A stretch of DNA of 64,000 nt, taken from NCBI RefSeq assembly GCF_014633365.1, contig NC_068350.1:5658501-5722500 (forward strand). Direction: 5' to 3'. Made by a program: the position numbers and the translations under genes. Of the stretch, positions 1-11,789 are shown piece by piece. The notes under the pieces are model-generated. The model searched no databases. It saw only the letters and a list, made by a program, of their open reading frames with translations, and was not told the DNA's origin. Origin of the DNA: Diospyros lotus (taxonomy: Eukaryota > Streptophyta > Magnoliopsida > Ericales > Ebenaceae). Position 1 is the stretch's first letter, and each line of letters opens with the position of its first letter.

Positions 1-131
1 GTTGTATTCAATAAATTGAATAATTTATTTTTTGATGCATTGGAACTGTTGTATTCACTAAATTGAATAATTCATTTTTTGGTGCATTGGAACATGCTGC
101 ATTCAATAAATTAAATAATTCATTTTTTGGA
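1..131. repeat. Left edge of the satellite array, cut by Copia element A
   Basis: The sequence consists of the sub-repeat 'attcaataaattgaataatt...ttttttg.tgcattggaac', the same motif that fills 13003-19861. The array therefore began left of this window and was split by the insertion of Copia A at 132. No gene is visible. Confidence 0.85.
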
Positions 132-456
132 TGTTGAAAAACAGAACAACAATAATTGAAAAAATAAAGACACAAAGTGATTGAAAAATATCAATGTACA
201 TTTCTTTCATTGATAGCAGTCTTTATATACAATAACAAACTTCCCTAAAGACTTGCCACTAAACATAATGGGTAAAACTGATGAGAAAAAACTGCCATTA
301 TCTGAGCCATACGAAGCCACTAACTTAAAAAAAAAAAAAAAATAGCAACTAAACTTTAACAAAGTCAAAAGATAAAATGAAGGGAACAGAAAGGGAAAAA
401 ATTGATAAAAAAATAATAAAGCAATATGCTGAAATTAAAATGCCAACTGTCTAACA
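132..456 (-). repeat. 3' LTR of Copia A
   Basis: This is a 325-bp direct repeat of 12686-13002, including a 16-A run absent from the partner. On the minus strand it starts TGTTAGACAG and ends TTTTTCAACA, giving TGTT/AACA ends. A minus-strand TATA-like stretch (tgtatataaag) lies near 225-236. Confidence 0.9.
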
Positions 457-470
457 CTCCTCCTTGGCAT
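457..470 (-). other. Polypurine tract of Copia A
   Basis: On the minus strand the bases just before the 3' LTR read ATGCCAAGGAGGAG. This is the expected place and composition for the plus-strand primer of an LTR element. Confidence 0.7.
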
Positions 471-603
471 TTTGATGACAAACTCCAATTTTTTGTCTTA
501 AAGCTTCAAACCTTTCTTTAGGCAGTGGCTTGGTAAAAATGTCTACAAGCTGTTATTCAGATTAACAGTGTACAAGCACCATTTCATTTGATTGTTGGGC
601 CTC

Positions 604-2424
604 TCAGATAAAGTGAAACTTAATCTTGATATGCTTGGTTCGTCCATGACAGACTAGATTCTTTGAAATTGAGACTGCAGAAATGTTATCACACATAATC
701 CTGGTTGCTTTAGCTTGCTCATGTTCCAAATCCTTCAACATCTTCCTCAACCAGATAGCCTGGTTGACAGCTAAGGCAACAACAACGTACTTAGCTTCTG
801 TAGTAAACTGAGCTGTTGTCTCTTGCTTCTTTGAGCTCCAAGTGAAAATACCAGAACTTAGAGAAAATAAGTACCCTGATGTGCTTCTTGAATCATCAAT
901 ACAACCTCCCCAATCATTGTCAGTGTAGCCAATCAATTTTAAAGCCTCTCCTGGTGTTTTTGGAAAGAAAGTACCAAGAGCAATGGTACCTTTGATGTAC
1001 CTAAGCACACGTTTTGCAGCTATGAAGTGACTCTCCTTTGGTGAATGCATGAATCTTGAAAGAACACTCACAACAAATAGTATATCAGGTTTGCTTGCTG
1101 TGAGGTATTGAAGGCTGCCAATTAAGCTTTTATACAAGCTTTCATCCACTTTCTCAGAGTCATCATTCTTGCTTAGCTTGATATTGGTTGTCATAGGTGT
1201 CCCCACTGGTTTACAATCCTCCATCTTAAACCTCTTTAGGATATTAGAATCATATTTTGTTGACATGTGTAAATGCCATAACTGGATTGCAACACTTCCA
1301 TTCCAAGAAAATAACTCATAATTCCAAAGTCAGTCATCTCAAACACTTTTTGCATTTCTTCCTTGAACTCTTGGATCAGTCTAAGTTGACTTCTTGTGAT
1401 AAGCATATCATCAACATAAATAGAGACAATTAAGAGATGATTACCATACGATTTCACATACAAGGTTGCTTCATTTTGACTTCTGTTGAATCTAAGCTGT
1501 ATAAGGTTGTTGTCCATTCTATCGTAAGACCTTCTTAAGAAGATACACATGATCCTCTTTCCTTTGAACAACATATCCATTTGGTTGCTCTACAAAATTC
1601 TCTTCAGCAAGAAAGCCATTCAAGAAAGCTAACTTGACATTGAGTTGATGAATCTGCCAAGAGTTGGAAGTAACAAGAGTAATAAGAAGTTTGATTGTAT
1701 GATACCTTGCTACTGGAGCAAAGGTCTCTTGGTAGTCTACTCCATATTGTTGAGCATAGCCCTTCATGACCAATCTGGCCTTGTGTTTACAAATTGACCT
1801 ATCTGGATTGAGTTTTGTTTTAAAAACCCATTTAACTCCAATCATCTTGCGATCCTTAGGCGTTTCAACCAGCTGCCAAGTTTCATTCTTGTTGATAATT
1901 TCCATTTCTTCTTCCACTACTTTCCTCCATGCTAGAGAATCTTGAGCTTCAACATAGCTAATAGGTTCAATGATTGTCGCATTGCACTTTTGGTAAATAT
2001 CCTCTAAGGTCCTTGTACCCCTAACTGGAAGATCATCCACCAAATTATCAGCTTTAAGTTGACTCTAAACATCAAATGGAGAATCAAGACACATATTTTC
2101 CTGATTTTCCCAATCCCATGCTGCAACTTCATCAAACTTCACATTTCTACTCGGGATGACTTTTCCTGTTTGCAAGCAGAGAATCCCATATCTTTTGGTT
2201 GCTATCCCATAGCCCACAAAAATGCCCTTATGAGCTTTGTTGTCAAGTTTGCTTCTTTTTTGCTCAGATATTTGAAAATAACATATGCTACCAAACACTC
2301 GAAGATGATCTAGAGCAGGTTTGACACCATTCCAGACTTCATACTGTATCTTGTTCTCTAATCCCTTAGTAGGCAATCTATTCAGCAAATACATAGAGGT
2401 ATTTACTACCTCTACCCATAGTTT
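604..2424 (-). pseudogene. Copia A pol: integrase C-terminal part, reverse transcriptase and RNase H, broken
   Basis: The minus strand encodes, in order, the integrase tail (VFGSICYF, KGIFVGY), an RT palm (YVDDMLITRSQ, the catalytic YVDD being intact) and RNase H ending HIKIKFHFI. The reading frame is broken by an in-frame TAG near 2063, a frameshift near 1520-1580, another near 1236-1266, and a stop after HFI where active copies usually continue. It follows the integrase core at 9525-10206 once Copia B and one ATTTG copy are set aside. It cannot yield a full polyprotein. Confidence 0.88.
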
Positions 2425-2429
2425 ATTTG

Positions 2430-3272
2430 TGTTATTTTTTGTTTCCCAATGAGGCCCAAGGCTATGACGAAGATTCGAGTTTATCTTCTTAGGCTTCGGC
2501 ACAGGATTAAAGTATAGTCTAAAAAGTACCACCCATTGGCATCCCATTAAAGAAGTCGGGCCATAAGCCTTTTATTAAGCCTTTGGAGGAGAAATGGGCC
2601 AAGCCCATTTGCTCAAGGCTTAAGGAAGCCCGAGCCCAAGCCCATTTAACTCCCCTGCCTTGCCCTAGCTTTGTCATATAAAAGGGCGCTTACCTTTCTG
2701 GTTACCCTTATTGACGTTAGTTTCTCTCTCTTTTTCTCTTTGCTCACCCGATAACTTCGTTGTATGGCCGATCCGATGTGTTCCCCTTTCCTTCTCAGTC
2801 TGATCCTTCTTTCCTTGCTGATGTCTGTGCCTTTCCTTGTGGATTGCATGGACGATCCGTGGGTGTCCTCTATTAATCCATCCCGATGGTCTCCCTTGGA
2901 GGTAAGGTTTCTTCGATCACTACTTGTTGTCCCATATCTTAGTGACTGCTCTTGTTCCTTAGTGGATCTTGCTGTGAGCGTAACCTATGTGGTTTGGGTA
3001 AGAGATTTTGCATTTTGGCCGAGAGGGTTCGGGGTCCGATTTGGGGGTTTTTGTGACTTGGCTCTTGTGTGCTTCCGTGAGGCTTGGTGTCCCTATTCCT
3101 TGGAGTTACTTGGGTGGCACAAACTGGACAGATCTAAATCTGAGCCTTGAAAAGCCATTTTTACAGGGAGTTATATTTTTACTCTTTTGTGTTCTTAGTT
3201 GTTTCGATATTTCTTTGATTTTGCTTATAATCTGTACTAACCTTCTATTTTGGTAAGTGTTCTTCCGCAAAA
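2430..3272 (+). repeat. 5' LTR of Copia B
   Basis: The repeat is 843 bp long. It has a TATA box (tataaaag) near 2677-2684 and matches 8037-9519 apart from the Cassandra insertion there. The 3' end reads GCAAAA where the partner has GCAACA. Small ORFs inside it are not convincing genes. Confidence 0.92.
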
Positions 3273-3274
3273 AA

Positions 3275-3287
3275 TGGTATCAGAGCC
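3275..3287 (+). other. Primer-binding site of Copia B (initiator tRNA-Met)
   Basis: TGGTATCAGAGCC is complementary to the 3' end of plant initiator methionine tRNA. It starts two bases after the 5' LTR, as is usual for Copia elements. Confidence 0.9.
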
Positions 3288-3987
3288 TCGTGTGGCTCCT
3301 AGATTGTGCAAATCAAAACCTAATCGAAAAACCCCTATGGCTTTCTCGATCGATTTACACGATAAGTGATTTTAGGGTTTACGTTGGAACTCGAATCGTC
3401 TAACTCCTATTGCTTTGTGCAGTGAGTGATTCAGGGTAAACCAACCCTAGATCCGTGATCGTCCGTCCGAGTAGCTTCGCTCTAATCAGCGCATTCCAGC
3501 CTACTCTCTGACAGGTGACGACGCGTGTAGTTGGCAGGCTATGGCGCGTGGAGGCCAGCATGTCCGCAAGACCTGACTCATTTTTCTTTCTAGATCTCAT
3601 TCTTGAGATCTAGCTCGGTAAATCTGTATCAGTTTTTTTGAGATTTTGTCTTATAGTTACTGTTCTTTGAAATTTCTTTTCAATGCCAATATATACTTTG
3701 CTGTGTGCATCCTGATAATCTACTGTGTGTGATATCTGTTATTTGGTTATGTGCAAAACAGGTTCAGAATACTGGTTACTTTGTTAATTAGTTTTCTCTA
3801 TCCCTGTTTAGTCCTGTTCCAGTTTTGTTTATTATCCCTCTGTGAATCTGTTGCCTGAGTTAAATTTTAAACTGTGTGTTTGCATTAATTTAATTAGGCT
3901 ACATATTCTTTGTGTAATTCATATACTTAGTTAATATAACCACACACTTCAAATTTGGGGTTTTCAATGGGAAGGGGGTTTTTTCTA
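3288..3987 (+). other. Untranslated leader of Copia B
   Basis: This stretch of about 700 bases between primer-binding site and gag has no sustained reading frame. It would be the genomic RNA leader, where packaging signals are expected, but none is recognisable. Confidence 0.55.
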
Positions 3988-4001
3988 CATGGCAACAAAA
4001 A

Positions 4002-6089
4002 ATGAAGGGAATTTTAGTACAACCGAAAGTATCTAAGGCCATAAATGGTAAATACCCTGAATGTACTAAAGAAGAACAAAAACTAGAAGCTGATGAATTG
4101 GAATATACTTATATAATCTTACATCTTTTTGATTCAGTATTAAGAAAAGTAGGAAAACTTGACACAACTAAAGAGTTATGGGAAAAGTTAGAAAAATTAT
4201 ATGTGAAAAAGTACACACCAAATAAACTCTATTTGTTAGAAAATTTTTTCAGTTTTAAGATTGACCCCTCTAAAGATCTAGATGACAACTTAGATGTCTT
4301 CAACAAATTAGTTCAAGATATCACTAATTGTGGTGAAACAGTATCCAAAGAATATAAGGTCGTGATCTTATTAAATGTTATTCTTGATATCTATAAAGAG
4401 ATTAAAAATGCCATTAAGTATGGTAGGGATACCCTAACACTAGAAATTGTCATAGATTTCTTAAGAAGTAAAGAAATGGAACTAAAACATGAGAAAAGAC
4501 ATGGCGAGATCCATATGATGAAAGGTAGGTCTCAATCTAAGAATCAAGAGAGAGGTGGTAAGAAAAAAGGTAGAAGTAAATCCAAATCCAAAAACCGAGG
4601 GAATGGTAAGAAGTGCTATGGGTGTGGTAAAACTGGGCACTTTATTAAAGATTGCTATGTAGAGAAAAATAAAAATAAAGATAAGAGTAGGGATCAAGAA
4701 GAGGTTAATGTAGTAACCTCATATGACCCTAGTGAAGTATACATGCTCTTAGATTCTGACTTCACTGAAATAAATGTTGCATCTAGGTCAAACATACATG
4801 AATGGATCTTAGATTCAGGTGCATCATTTCATGTTACATCACAAAAATATTGGTTTGAAAATCTGCATGAATCTGAAGGTGGGCATGCCATAGTGTGTAG
4901 CAACCTAGCATATAAGATCGTTGGGGTAGGAGACATCTCTATTAAGTTAGACACTAGTTATATCTTAAAATTAAAAGATGTTAGGTATATACCCGAAATT
5001 GCTAGGAATTTAATTTTAGTGGGAGAGCTAGAAAAAAGTGGTCTTACTGGAAAAATTGAAAATAAAGTGTTAAAAATGTTTAAAGGATCAATGGTAGTTT
5101 GTAAAGGGGTAAGAAGAAATGAGATTTATGTATTAAATGTTGAGGTAATTAATAATCTAGGATCCCATATTGCATCAATCAATCCCGATGCCACTATCAA
5201 GTGGAACAATAGGTTAGCACATGTGAGTGTCAAAGGGCTTAAGTTGCTAAGTGATAAGGGTGCATTTGGTAAAGACTTTGTGTCTGATATCCCTTTCTGT
5301 GATCATTGTGTCCTTGAAAAACACCATAGGTTGTCTTTCTCCTCTAATGTCCATAGAGCCTCTAGATCCTTAGAATACATTCATTCAGATCTTTGGGGGT
5401 CAGCATCAAATCCCACATCAGGTGGTAATAGATATTTTCTGTCTATAATTGATGATTACTCTAGGAGAGTTTGGGTTATTCTCTTAAAAGATAAGTCTGA
5501 AACTTTTAAAAGTTTTAAAAACTGGAAAACTCAAATAGTGAATCAAACGAACAAGAAGATAAAATACCTTAGGACTAACAATGGTTTAGAATTTTGTAAT
5601 TTTGATTTTGACAATTTGTGCAAGGAATATGGAGTTACTAGGCATAAAACAGTTCCCTACACTCCTCAACAGAATGGAGTAGCTGAGAGGATGAATATGA
5701 CTCTTTTAGACAAGGTTAGGTGTATGATGATTAGTTCAAATATACCTAAGTCATTATGTGGAGAAACTGTTATGACTGTATGTTACCTAATTAATCTAAC
5801 TCCTTTAGGTGCTTTAAATGGTGATACTTCTTATGAAAAATGGCATGGAAAATGTGCCAATTATTCAATTCTTAGAACTTTTGGTTGTGCTGCCTTTACT
5901 CATCAAAGTGAGGGAAAATTAGAGCATAGAGCTAGGAAATATGTTTTCTTAGGCTATCCTGAGGAAGTAAAAGGGTATAGACTGTGGGATAGAAACCAAA
6001 AAGGAATAAGGATTATTGTTAGTAAAGATGTCACATTTAATGAATCTAAAATGCCTTGTATAAAGCCTAGTGGTGACAAAGTTAGTTAG
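4002..6089 (+). pseudogene. Copia B gag, protease and integrase (695 codons), inactive
   Basis: Residues 1 to about 200 form a UBN2-type gag. A zinc knuckle CYGCGKTGHFIKDC begins near residue 205 and the aspartic protease motif WILDSGASFHV near 267. The integrase HHCC region (CDHCVLEKHH) is near 430, followed by the core motifs HSDLWG (about 459) and LRTNNGLEF (about 520), then PQQNGVAER (about 550). The second catalytic Asp of the integrase core, normally LRTDNG, is Asn here. The ATG at 3988 opens a short frame (MATKNEG) ending within 50 bases, so the gag N-terminus appears frameshifted or deleted. Stops at 6087 and 6194 cut it from RT. It resembles the Tork/Tnt1 group. Confidence 0.9.
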
Positions 6090-7820
6090 GACAAGAGTCC
6101 TCAAGAAGAGTTGAAAAACTCAAGTACCCAAGCTCCTATAAACTCAGATGAGGTGGAGAACACTCCCCCAACCTCTAGTGAGGTGGAGACTTAAAATTAG
6201 CTTGAAATAGATGAGGAAAGAGAAACAATAGAAGAATATCCTAATGACCAGCCATCAGTTTCTGATTATCAACTAGCCAGGGATAGGGAAAGAAGGTCTC
6301 ATTGGTTACCTCAAAGGTTAGCATTAGATTTCAAATTAGCCTATGCTAGCTATCAAGAGCTAGCTGAAAACAAGCCTAGCACATATGAGGAAGTCATAAG
6401 AAGCAAATCTTCAAAAGAATGGTTAGAAGCAATGAAATAGGAGATGAGTTCCCTCAACAAGAACCAAACTTGGGAATTAGTCCCTAGACCTAAGGATAAG
6501 TCCATTATGGGTTGCAAGTGGATTTATAAGGTTAAAAAGGGTACAACTGATAGTGAACCAATAAGGTTTAAGGCTAGGTTAGTAGTCAAGGGATTCACAC
6601 AAAAGGAAGGGATAGAAAATAATGAGATTTTTTCACCAGTTGTTAAGTACCCCACCATTCGTGTCATGCTTGCATTAGTTGCATATTTTGACTGAGAACT
6701 TGAACAACTAGATGTAAAAACTTCTTTCTTGCATGGTGATTTAGAAGAAAAAATCTTTATGTATCAACCCAAAGGTTTTGAAGATAAAAGAAAATCAGAT
6801 TTTGTGTGTTTCTTAAAAAAATCCTTATATGGTTTAAAACAGTCCCTAAGACAATCATATAAACGTTTTGACTCATTTGTTAAATCAATTGATTTTAAAA
6901 TAAGTGAATTTGATCATTGCTTGTATTTTTAGCATAAAAATAAAAATGAATGTGTGTTTCTTTTACTTTATGTTGATTATATGCTTCTCATTGGCCTTGA
7001 TGTTAAAAAGATCAATAGCATAAAATCTGCTTTAAGTAGAGAATTTGACATGAAAGATCTAGGTATGGAAAAGAGGATCCTAGGTATGGAAATTGTAAGA
7101 GATATGTCAAATTCTATGTTATTTTTGCATCAAACAACATATGTGTTAAAAATCCTAAAAAGATTTGGCATGCATGATAGTAAATCAATATCATTACCTT
7201 TAGGAAACCATTTCATATTATCTAAAGATAAATCTCCCGCTAATGAGGAAGAAAAGGAATATATGAATAGAATAACTTACTCAAATGCAATAGGTTCGGT
7301 CATGTATCTTATGGTGTGTACTAGGCCAAACCTAGCTTATGCTATTAGTACTCTTAGTAGATTTATGACAAACCCAGGTCCCTATAATTGGGAACCAGTG
7401 AAATGGTTATTGAAGTATTTGAGGGGCACCTACAATGTAAGATTAATATATAAGCATAAGTCCAATAGTGTGAGATTAAAAGGATTTACTGATTCAGACT
7501 ATGCTAGTAATAGAGATAATAGGAAGTCCACATCATCCTATGTATTTACTTTGTGTGAATCTTGCATTAGTTGGAAGTCTCAGCTTCAACACATTGTTGC
7601 CCTCTCTACCACCAAGTCTAAATACATTGCTGCTACAGAGGCTATTAAGGAAGCCCTGTGGTTTAAGGGATTGCTAAATGAACTGTGTCTTCTTAATGAA
7701 AATGTGATTGTTTTCTCTGATAGTCAATCTGCAATTCACTTGTGTAAAAATACTATTTTTCACGAACGCACTAAACATATAGATGTGAGATTGCATTTCA
7801 TTTGTGATATTGTGTCTTAA
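6090..7820 (+). pseudogene. Copia B reverse transcriptase and RNase H, broken
   Basis: The three fragments are 6444-6695 (KARLVVKGFTQKEG), 6729-6932 (LKKSLYGLKQ) and 6954-7820. They are separated by stop codons at 6438, 6693 and 6930. The catalytic YVDD box reads YVDYM, so one catalytic Asp is lost. RNase H is recognisable from FTDSDYA, STTKSKYIA and SDSQSA. The substitutions and stops show the copy cannot transpose by itself. Confidence 0.88.
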
Positions 7821-8036
7821 AACATTATTAGACTAGAAAAAGTGCTTTCTAAATATAATCCTGCTGATATGGGGACACAAATTTTGCATGTGGCTAAATT
7901 TAGAAGCTGCCTTGATCTTCTCAGCATTGGTAAGGTTACTTGATAATTGCTTATGCATTCTGTTGCATGTGCTTGTTGTCTTTTTTTTTTTTGTGTGTGT
8001 GTGTGTGCTGGCCTCATTGGGAATCAGGTAGAGATT
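7821..8036 (+). other. Copia B 3' untranslated region and degenerate polypurine tract
   Basis: The stretch holds a poly-T/TG run (about 7980-8008) and ends caggtagagatt directly before the 3' LTR. Copia tracts commonly read like gtgggagatt, so this one is probably mutated. Confidence 0.5.
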
Positions 8037-9519
8037 TGTTGTTTTTTGTTTCCCAATGAGGCCCAAGGCTATGACAAAGATTCAAATTTATCTTCATAGG
8101 CTTCGTCCCGGGATTGAAGTATAGTCCAAAAAGTACCACCCATTGGCAGCCCATTAAAGAAGTCGGGCCATAAGCCCTTTATTAAGCCTTTGGAGGAGAA
8201 ATGGGCCGAGCCCATTTGCTCAAGGCTTAAGGAACCCCGAGCCCAAGCCCATTTAACTCCCCTGCCTTGCCCTAGCTTTGTCATATAAAAGGGCGCTTAC
8301 CTTTCTGGTTGCCCTTATTGACGACAGTTTCTATAACATCCCGTTCGAGCGATAGGAAGGATCGGAACAACTTATCCTGATCGGCCTACACGAACTTCTC
8401 AGGGGGGTCACCCATCCCTGGATTACCCCAAGTCAAGCACGCTTAACTTGGGAGTTCTTGGCCAACATTCAGCCCAAAAGGTATCCAGCTGGTATTGTTT
8501 CCTTTCTTACACTATCCTCGATATATACTAATCTCTATGGGCTCTCGGGGTATTACATTCTCCCCCCTTAAGCACATGACGTCCTCGTCATACGACCTTA
8601 CAACTGGTCCCAGCTCTCCCCTGTCCAGTGTCCTCGGTCCAGTACCCCCAGCCTTGGGCTAGTACACGGTCCCCAGTCCAGTACCCCCAGCCTTTGGCTA
8701 GTACACAGTCCTAACACAGGGCCCAGGTCGGCTTTGATACCACCTGTAACATCCCGTTCGAGCGATAGGAAGGATCGAAACAACTTATCCTGATGGGCCT
8801 ACGCGAACTTCCCAGGGGGATCACCCATCCCTGGATTACCCCAGGTCAAGCACACTTAACTTGGGAGTTCTTTGCCAACATTCAGCCCAAAAGATATCCA
8901 ACTGGTGTTGTTTCCTTTCTTACACTATCCTCGATATATACTAATCTCTCTGGGCTCTCGGGGTATTACAGTTTCTCTTTCTCTTTGCTCACCCGATAGC
9001 TTCCTTGTATGCCCGATCCGATGTGTTCCCCTTTCTTTCTCGGTCTAATCCTTCTTTCCTTGCTGATATCCATGTCTTTCCTTGTAGATTGCATGGATGA
9101 TCTGTGGGTGTCCTCTATTAATCCATCCCGATGGTCTCCTTTGGAGGTAAGGTTTCTTCGGTCACTGCTCTTTGTCTCATATCTTAGTGATTGCTTTTAC
9201 TCCTTGGTGGATCTTGCTATGGGCGTAACTTGTGCGATTTGGGTAAGAGATTTTGCGTTCTGGCCGAAAGGGTTCGGGGTTTGATTTGGGGGTTTTCGTG
9301 GCTTGGCTTTTGTGTGCTTCCGTGAGGCTTGGTGTCCCTATTCCTTGGAGTTACTTGGGTGGTACAAACTGGACAGATTCAGATCTGAGCCTTGAAAAGC
9401 CTTTTTTTACAGGGAGTTCTATTTTTTACTCTTTTGTGTTCTTGGTTGTTTCGATATTTCTTTGGTTTTGCTTATAATCTGTACTAACCCTCTGTTTTGG
9501 TAAGTGTTTTTCCGCAACA
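8037..9519 (+). repeat. 3' LTR of Copia B, split by a Cassandra TRIM
   Basis: Bases 8037-8331 and 8971-9519 match the 5' LTR. The 639 bp between them are a Cassandra element. The LTR ends TTCCGCAACA, followed by the target duplication ATTTG. A TATA box lies near 8284-8291. Confidence 0.92.
8332..8970 (-). mobile_element. Cassandra TRIM retrotransposon, complete, with 5S-like LTRs
   Basis: Two 226-bp LTRs (8332-8557 and 8745-8970) flank 187 bp of non-coding DNA. GTTTC is duplicated at 8327-8331 and 8971-8975. On the minus strand a mutated primer site (TGGTATCAAAGCC) follows the 5' LTR and AAGGGGGGAGAA precedes the 3' LTR. Each LTR holds a segment matching plant 5S rRNA (minus strand: CTCCCAAGTTAAGCGTGCTT and GGATGGGTGACC), the hallmark of Cassandra. 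It encodes no protein, so it would need enzymes from other elements. Confidence 0.93.
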
Positions 9520-9524
9520 ATTTG

Positions 9525-10206
9525 GTATCTTCTTCTCAAGTAAGAGACATCTAGCCATCTCCATTATTGTTTTGTTCTTCCTCTCTCACACACCATTTTG
9601 TTGTGGTGTGTATAGTGTGGTAAACTGATGAACTATGCATGTACTATTACAATACTCAACAAACTTATTCAAAGTATACTCAGTATCATTGTCAGATCTT
9701 AGGCATTTAATCAGCAAACTACTTTGATTTTCTACTAGAGCCTTAAATCTTTGAAAAACAGTAAATACTTCACTTTTGAGTTTAATAAAATAAACCCAAC
9801 ACATCCTAGTATAGTCATCAATGAAAAGAATAAAGTATTTGTTACCACAAAATGAGGCTATTTTCGTAGGACCACACACATCAGTATGGATGAGCTGAAG
9901 CTTTTGACTGGTTCCCCACGCTTGTCCTTTAGGAAATGGTAGCCTTGACTGCTTGCCAAGTTGGCAAGTTTCACACATTTGAATTTCACCAACGATTGCA
10001 GGCATGTTTGCAACCATTTCCTTATGTTTCATATCTGAGAGACTCTTTTGATTAAAGTGCCCAAATCTTTTGTGCCAAAGATTTGAAACCACCTGAGTGG
10101 TGCTGGAGTAGGCGTGTTCAGAAACCATTTCCCAACCAACAACAAAACTTCCGTTCTTCATCTTCACACAAAATAATTGTTCTCTAGAAGGATCAAAGAT
10201 AGTACA
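9525..10206 (-). pseudogene. Copia A integrase core
   Basis: The minus strand encodes the GAG-pre-integrase zinc region (LWHKRFGHFNQKSL, CETCQLGKQSR), then HTDVCGPTK and LRSDNDTEY of the catalytic core, ending PQQNGV. A TGA follows directly after QQNGV, where active copies read VERKN. On one side the frame is interrupted by Copia B and on the other by the solo LTR at 10207. Confidence 0.88.
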
Positions 10207-11432
10207 TGTTGAGCCAACTTGCCCATATTAATTAAGTTTTGATGATTAACCAAAATATTTTTATGATATAAATATTTTATCTTACTCATGCAAAAAGGTA
10301 AATTTATTTTGAATTAAAAGAGAATTGTTTTTAGACATGTTTCTTGTTTTAATCATTTATGTCTCAAAAGTTTATATTTGAATTTTCAAATTTTGAATTA
10401 AAGGAGAATTATTTTTAGACATGTTTTCTCTTGCTCATTATACAAAAAGTAAATTTATTTTGAATTAAAGGAGATTGCTTTTAGACATGTTTTCTTGTTC
10501 TAATCATTTATGTCTCAAAAGCTTATATTTGAATTTTCAAATCTTGATTTCTCATGCAAAAAGTAAATTTATTTTGAATTAAAGATGAGACATGTTTTCT
10601 TATTGTTTGAGAAAACCTAAACATTTTTTGAATTTCAAACTTCATATTAACCCTTTCTTTAGTGGCTAAAATGCTTATAAATATCCCACAAACTCATTTG
10701 TTCAGTATCCAAGTATTTCCATTGCATATCCAAAGCACTCGAAAGCTCTCAAACGCTCTCAAGCAAAGCATCCAAGCAATCTGAGGCTCTCGAAATATTA
10801 TTGCACATCTACCGAAGAGGCACAAGGCAAGAGGAAAAAAGTTCTTCAAGTCTTCTACGACAAAACTGAACTTCTCCATTTGAGGTTACAAATTTATTTA
10901 TTTATTTAAATATTATTGCCTTGTATAATTTGTTCTTAATTGCTTATTTGTGTCTAAGTGTGGAAAAATTATTTACAACATTTAAATTACTATTGCAGAT
11001 TGTATAGGTTTCCTAGAACTATTAAAATCTAGGTGAATCTAGTTTCCAAGGTAAGCTAGGAAAAAAACCTTGGTGTAGTGGTTGCTTAGAACCTGTTGTA
11101 ATCTAGGTGTGTATCTAGTTTTCAAGATGAGCTAGTATGAAAACCTTGGTGAAATTATTTTACTGGAACCCCAAAGGTGGTTAGACCTTGGGAGAGTGGA
11201 CTAGGTGTGTGTGAAGACATCGAAGCACTATAAATTGTGTTGTGCCTCATTGTAGTTATTTTTATTATATCTTGTGGCTTACATTTATTATTAATCTTAA
11301 ATATAATTTATTATATTTATCAAATATATATTTTTTAATAAAATCATTAATCAAGAATATTTATTAAAATTGAGAAAAAATTTAATCACTCAATTCACCC
11401 CCTCTTGAGTGGCCATACCCTAAGGGACCAAG
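10207..11432 (+). mobile_element. Solo LTR inserted in Copia A
   Basis: The insertion starts TGTTGAGCC and is flanked by AGTACA (10201-10206) and AGTATA (11433-11438), a target duplication with one mismatch. Removing it with one flank copy restores the Copia A frame around the residues TIFDPS. A plus-strand TATA box (tataaatat) lies near 10676, and the end contains caccccctcttgagt, common at LTR ends of plant Copia elements. No coding region or second LTR is present, so unequal recombination probably removed the rest. The final bases (ccaag) do not keep the CA terminus. Confidence 0.75.
10305..10590 (+). repeat. Tandem sub-repeats in the solo LTR
   Basis: A segment of up to about 90 bp recurs three to four times: 'gaattaaaggaga...tttttagacatgttttctt', 'tcatttatgtctcaaaag', 'tatatttgaattttcaaat'. 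The copies differ by small changes and deletions. They lie upstream of the TATA box, so they may be U3 enhancer repeats; that role is inferred only. Confidence 0.7.
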
Positions 11433-11780
11433 AGTATATTTATAATCCTTGAAGTGAAAAAGAGTAATTTTTCTCAAGCATTTGACCAACACTCAGTAGA
11501 TTCTGAGTGATTTCAAGTATAGGCAGAACATCAGGAATAGTTTTGATACCTGAACTTGTTTGAACATTGATTGGGCCTCTGCCTTTGACTTCCAGAAATT
11601 CTCTATTGCTTACTTTCACTCTGGACTTGTAAGTCTCATCAAGATTTCTAAACATCTCAGGATCATTGCACAAATGATGTGTGCACCTACTGTTAATGAG
11701 CCAAGTATCAGATGAATCATTTGATGAGAAGCAAGAAACTATGAATAATTGCTTCTCCTATGCATTAGATGCATCTGCTA
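11433..11780 (-). pseudogene. Copia A protease and linker to integrase
   Basis: The minus strand encodes WLINSRCTHHL where Copia proteases have WLIDSGCTNH. Both the catalytic Asp (now Asn) and the following Gly (now Arg) are changed, near 11686-11697. Downstream SVGQMLEKNYSFSLQ is the usual linker to the integrase region. The protease would be inactive. Confidence 0.82.
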
Positions 11781-11789
11781 AATGAGTTT

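Larger units (their letters stand above)
2430..9519 (+). mobile_element. Copia LTR retrotransposon B nested in Copia A
   Basis: LTRs at 2430-3272 and 8037-9519 start TGTT. The right LTR ends GCAACA and the left GCAAAA. The five bases ATTTG occur at 2425-2429 and 9520-9524 as a target duplication. A primer-binding site TGGTATCAGAGCC lies at 3275-3287, and a degenerate purine-rich stretch precedes 8037. Removing the element and one ATTTG makes the integrase frame of Copia A continuous, which confirms the borders. The internal region holds gag-pol in several broken frames. Confidence 0.95.

Noticed and set aside
2764..3256. Plus-strand ORFs of 128 and 82 codons, with counterparts at 9009-9477
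   Set aside because: They lie in both LTRs of Copia B and are interrupted differently in each copy.
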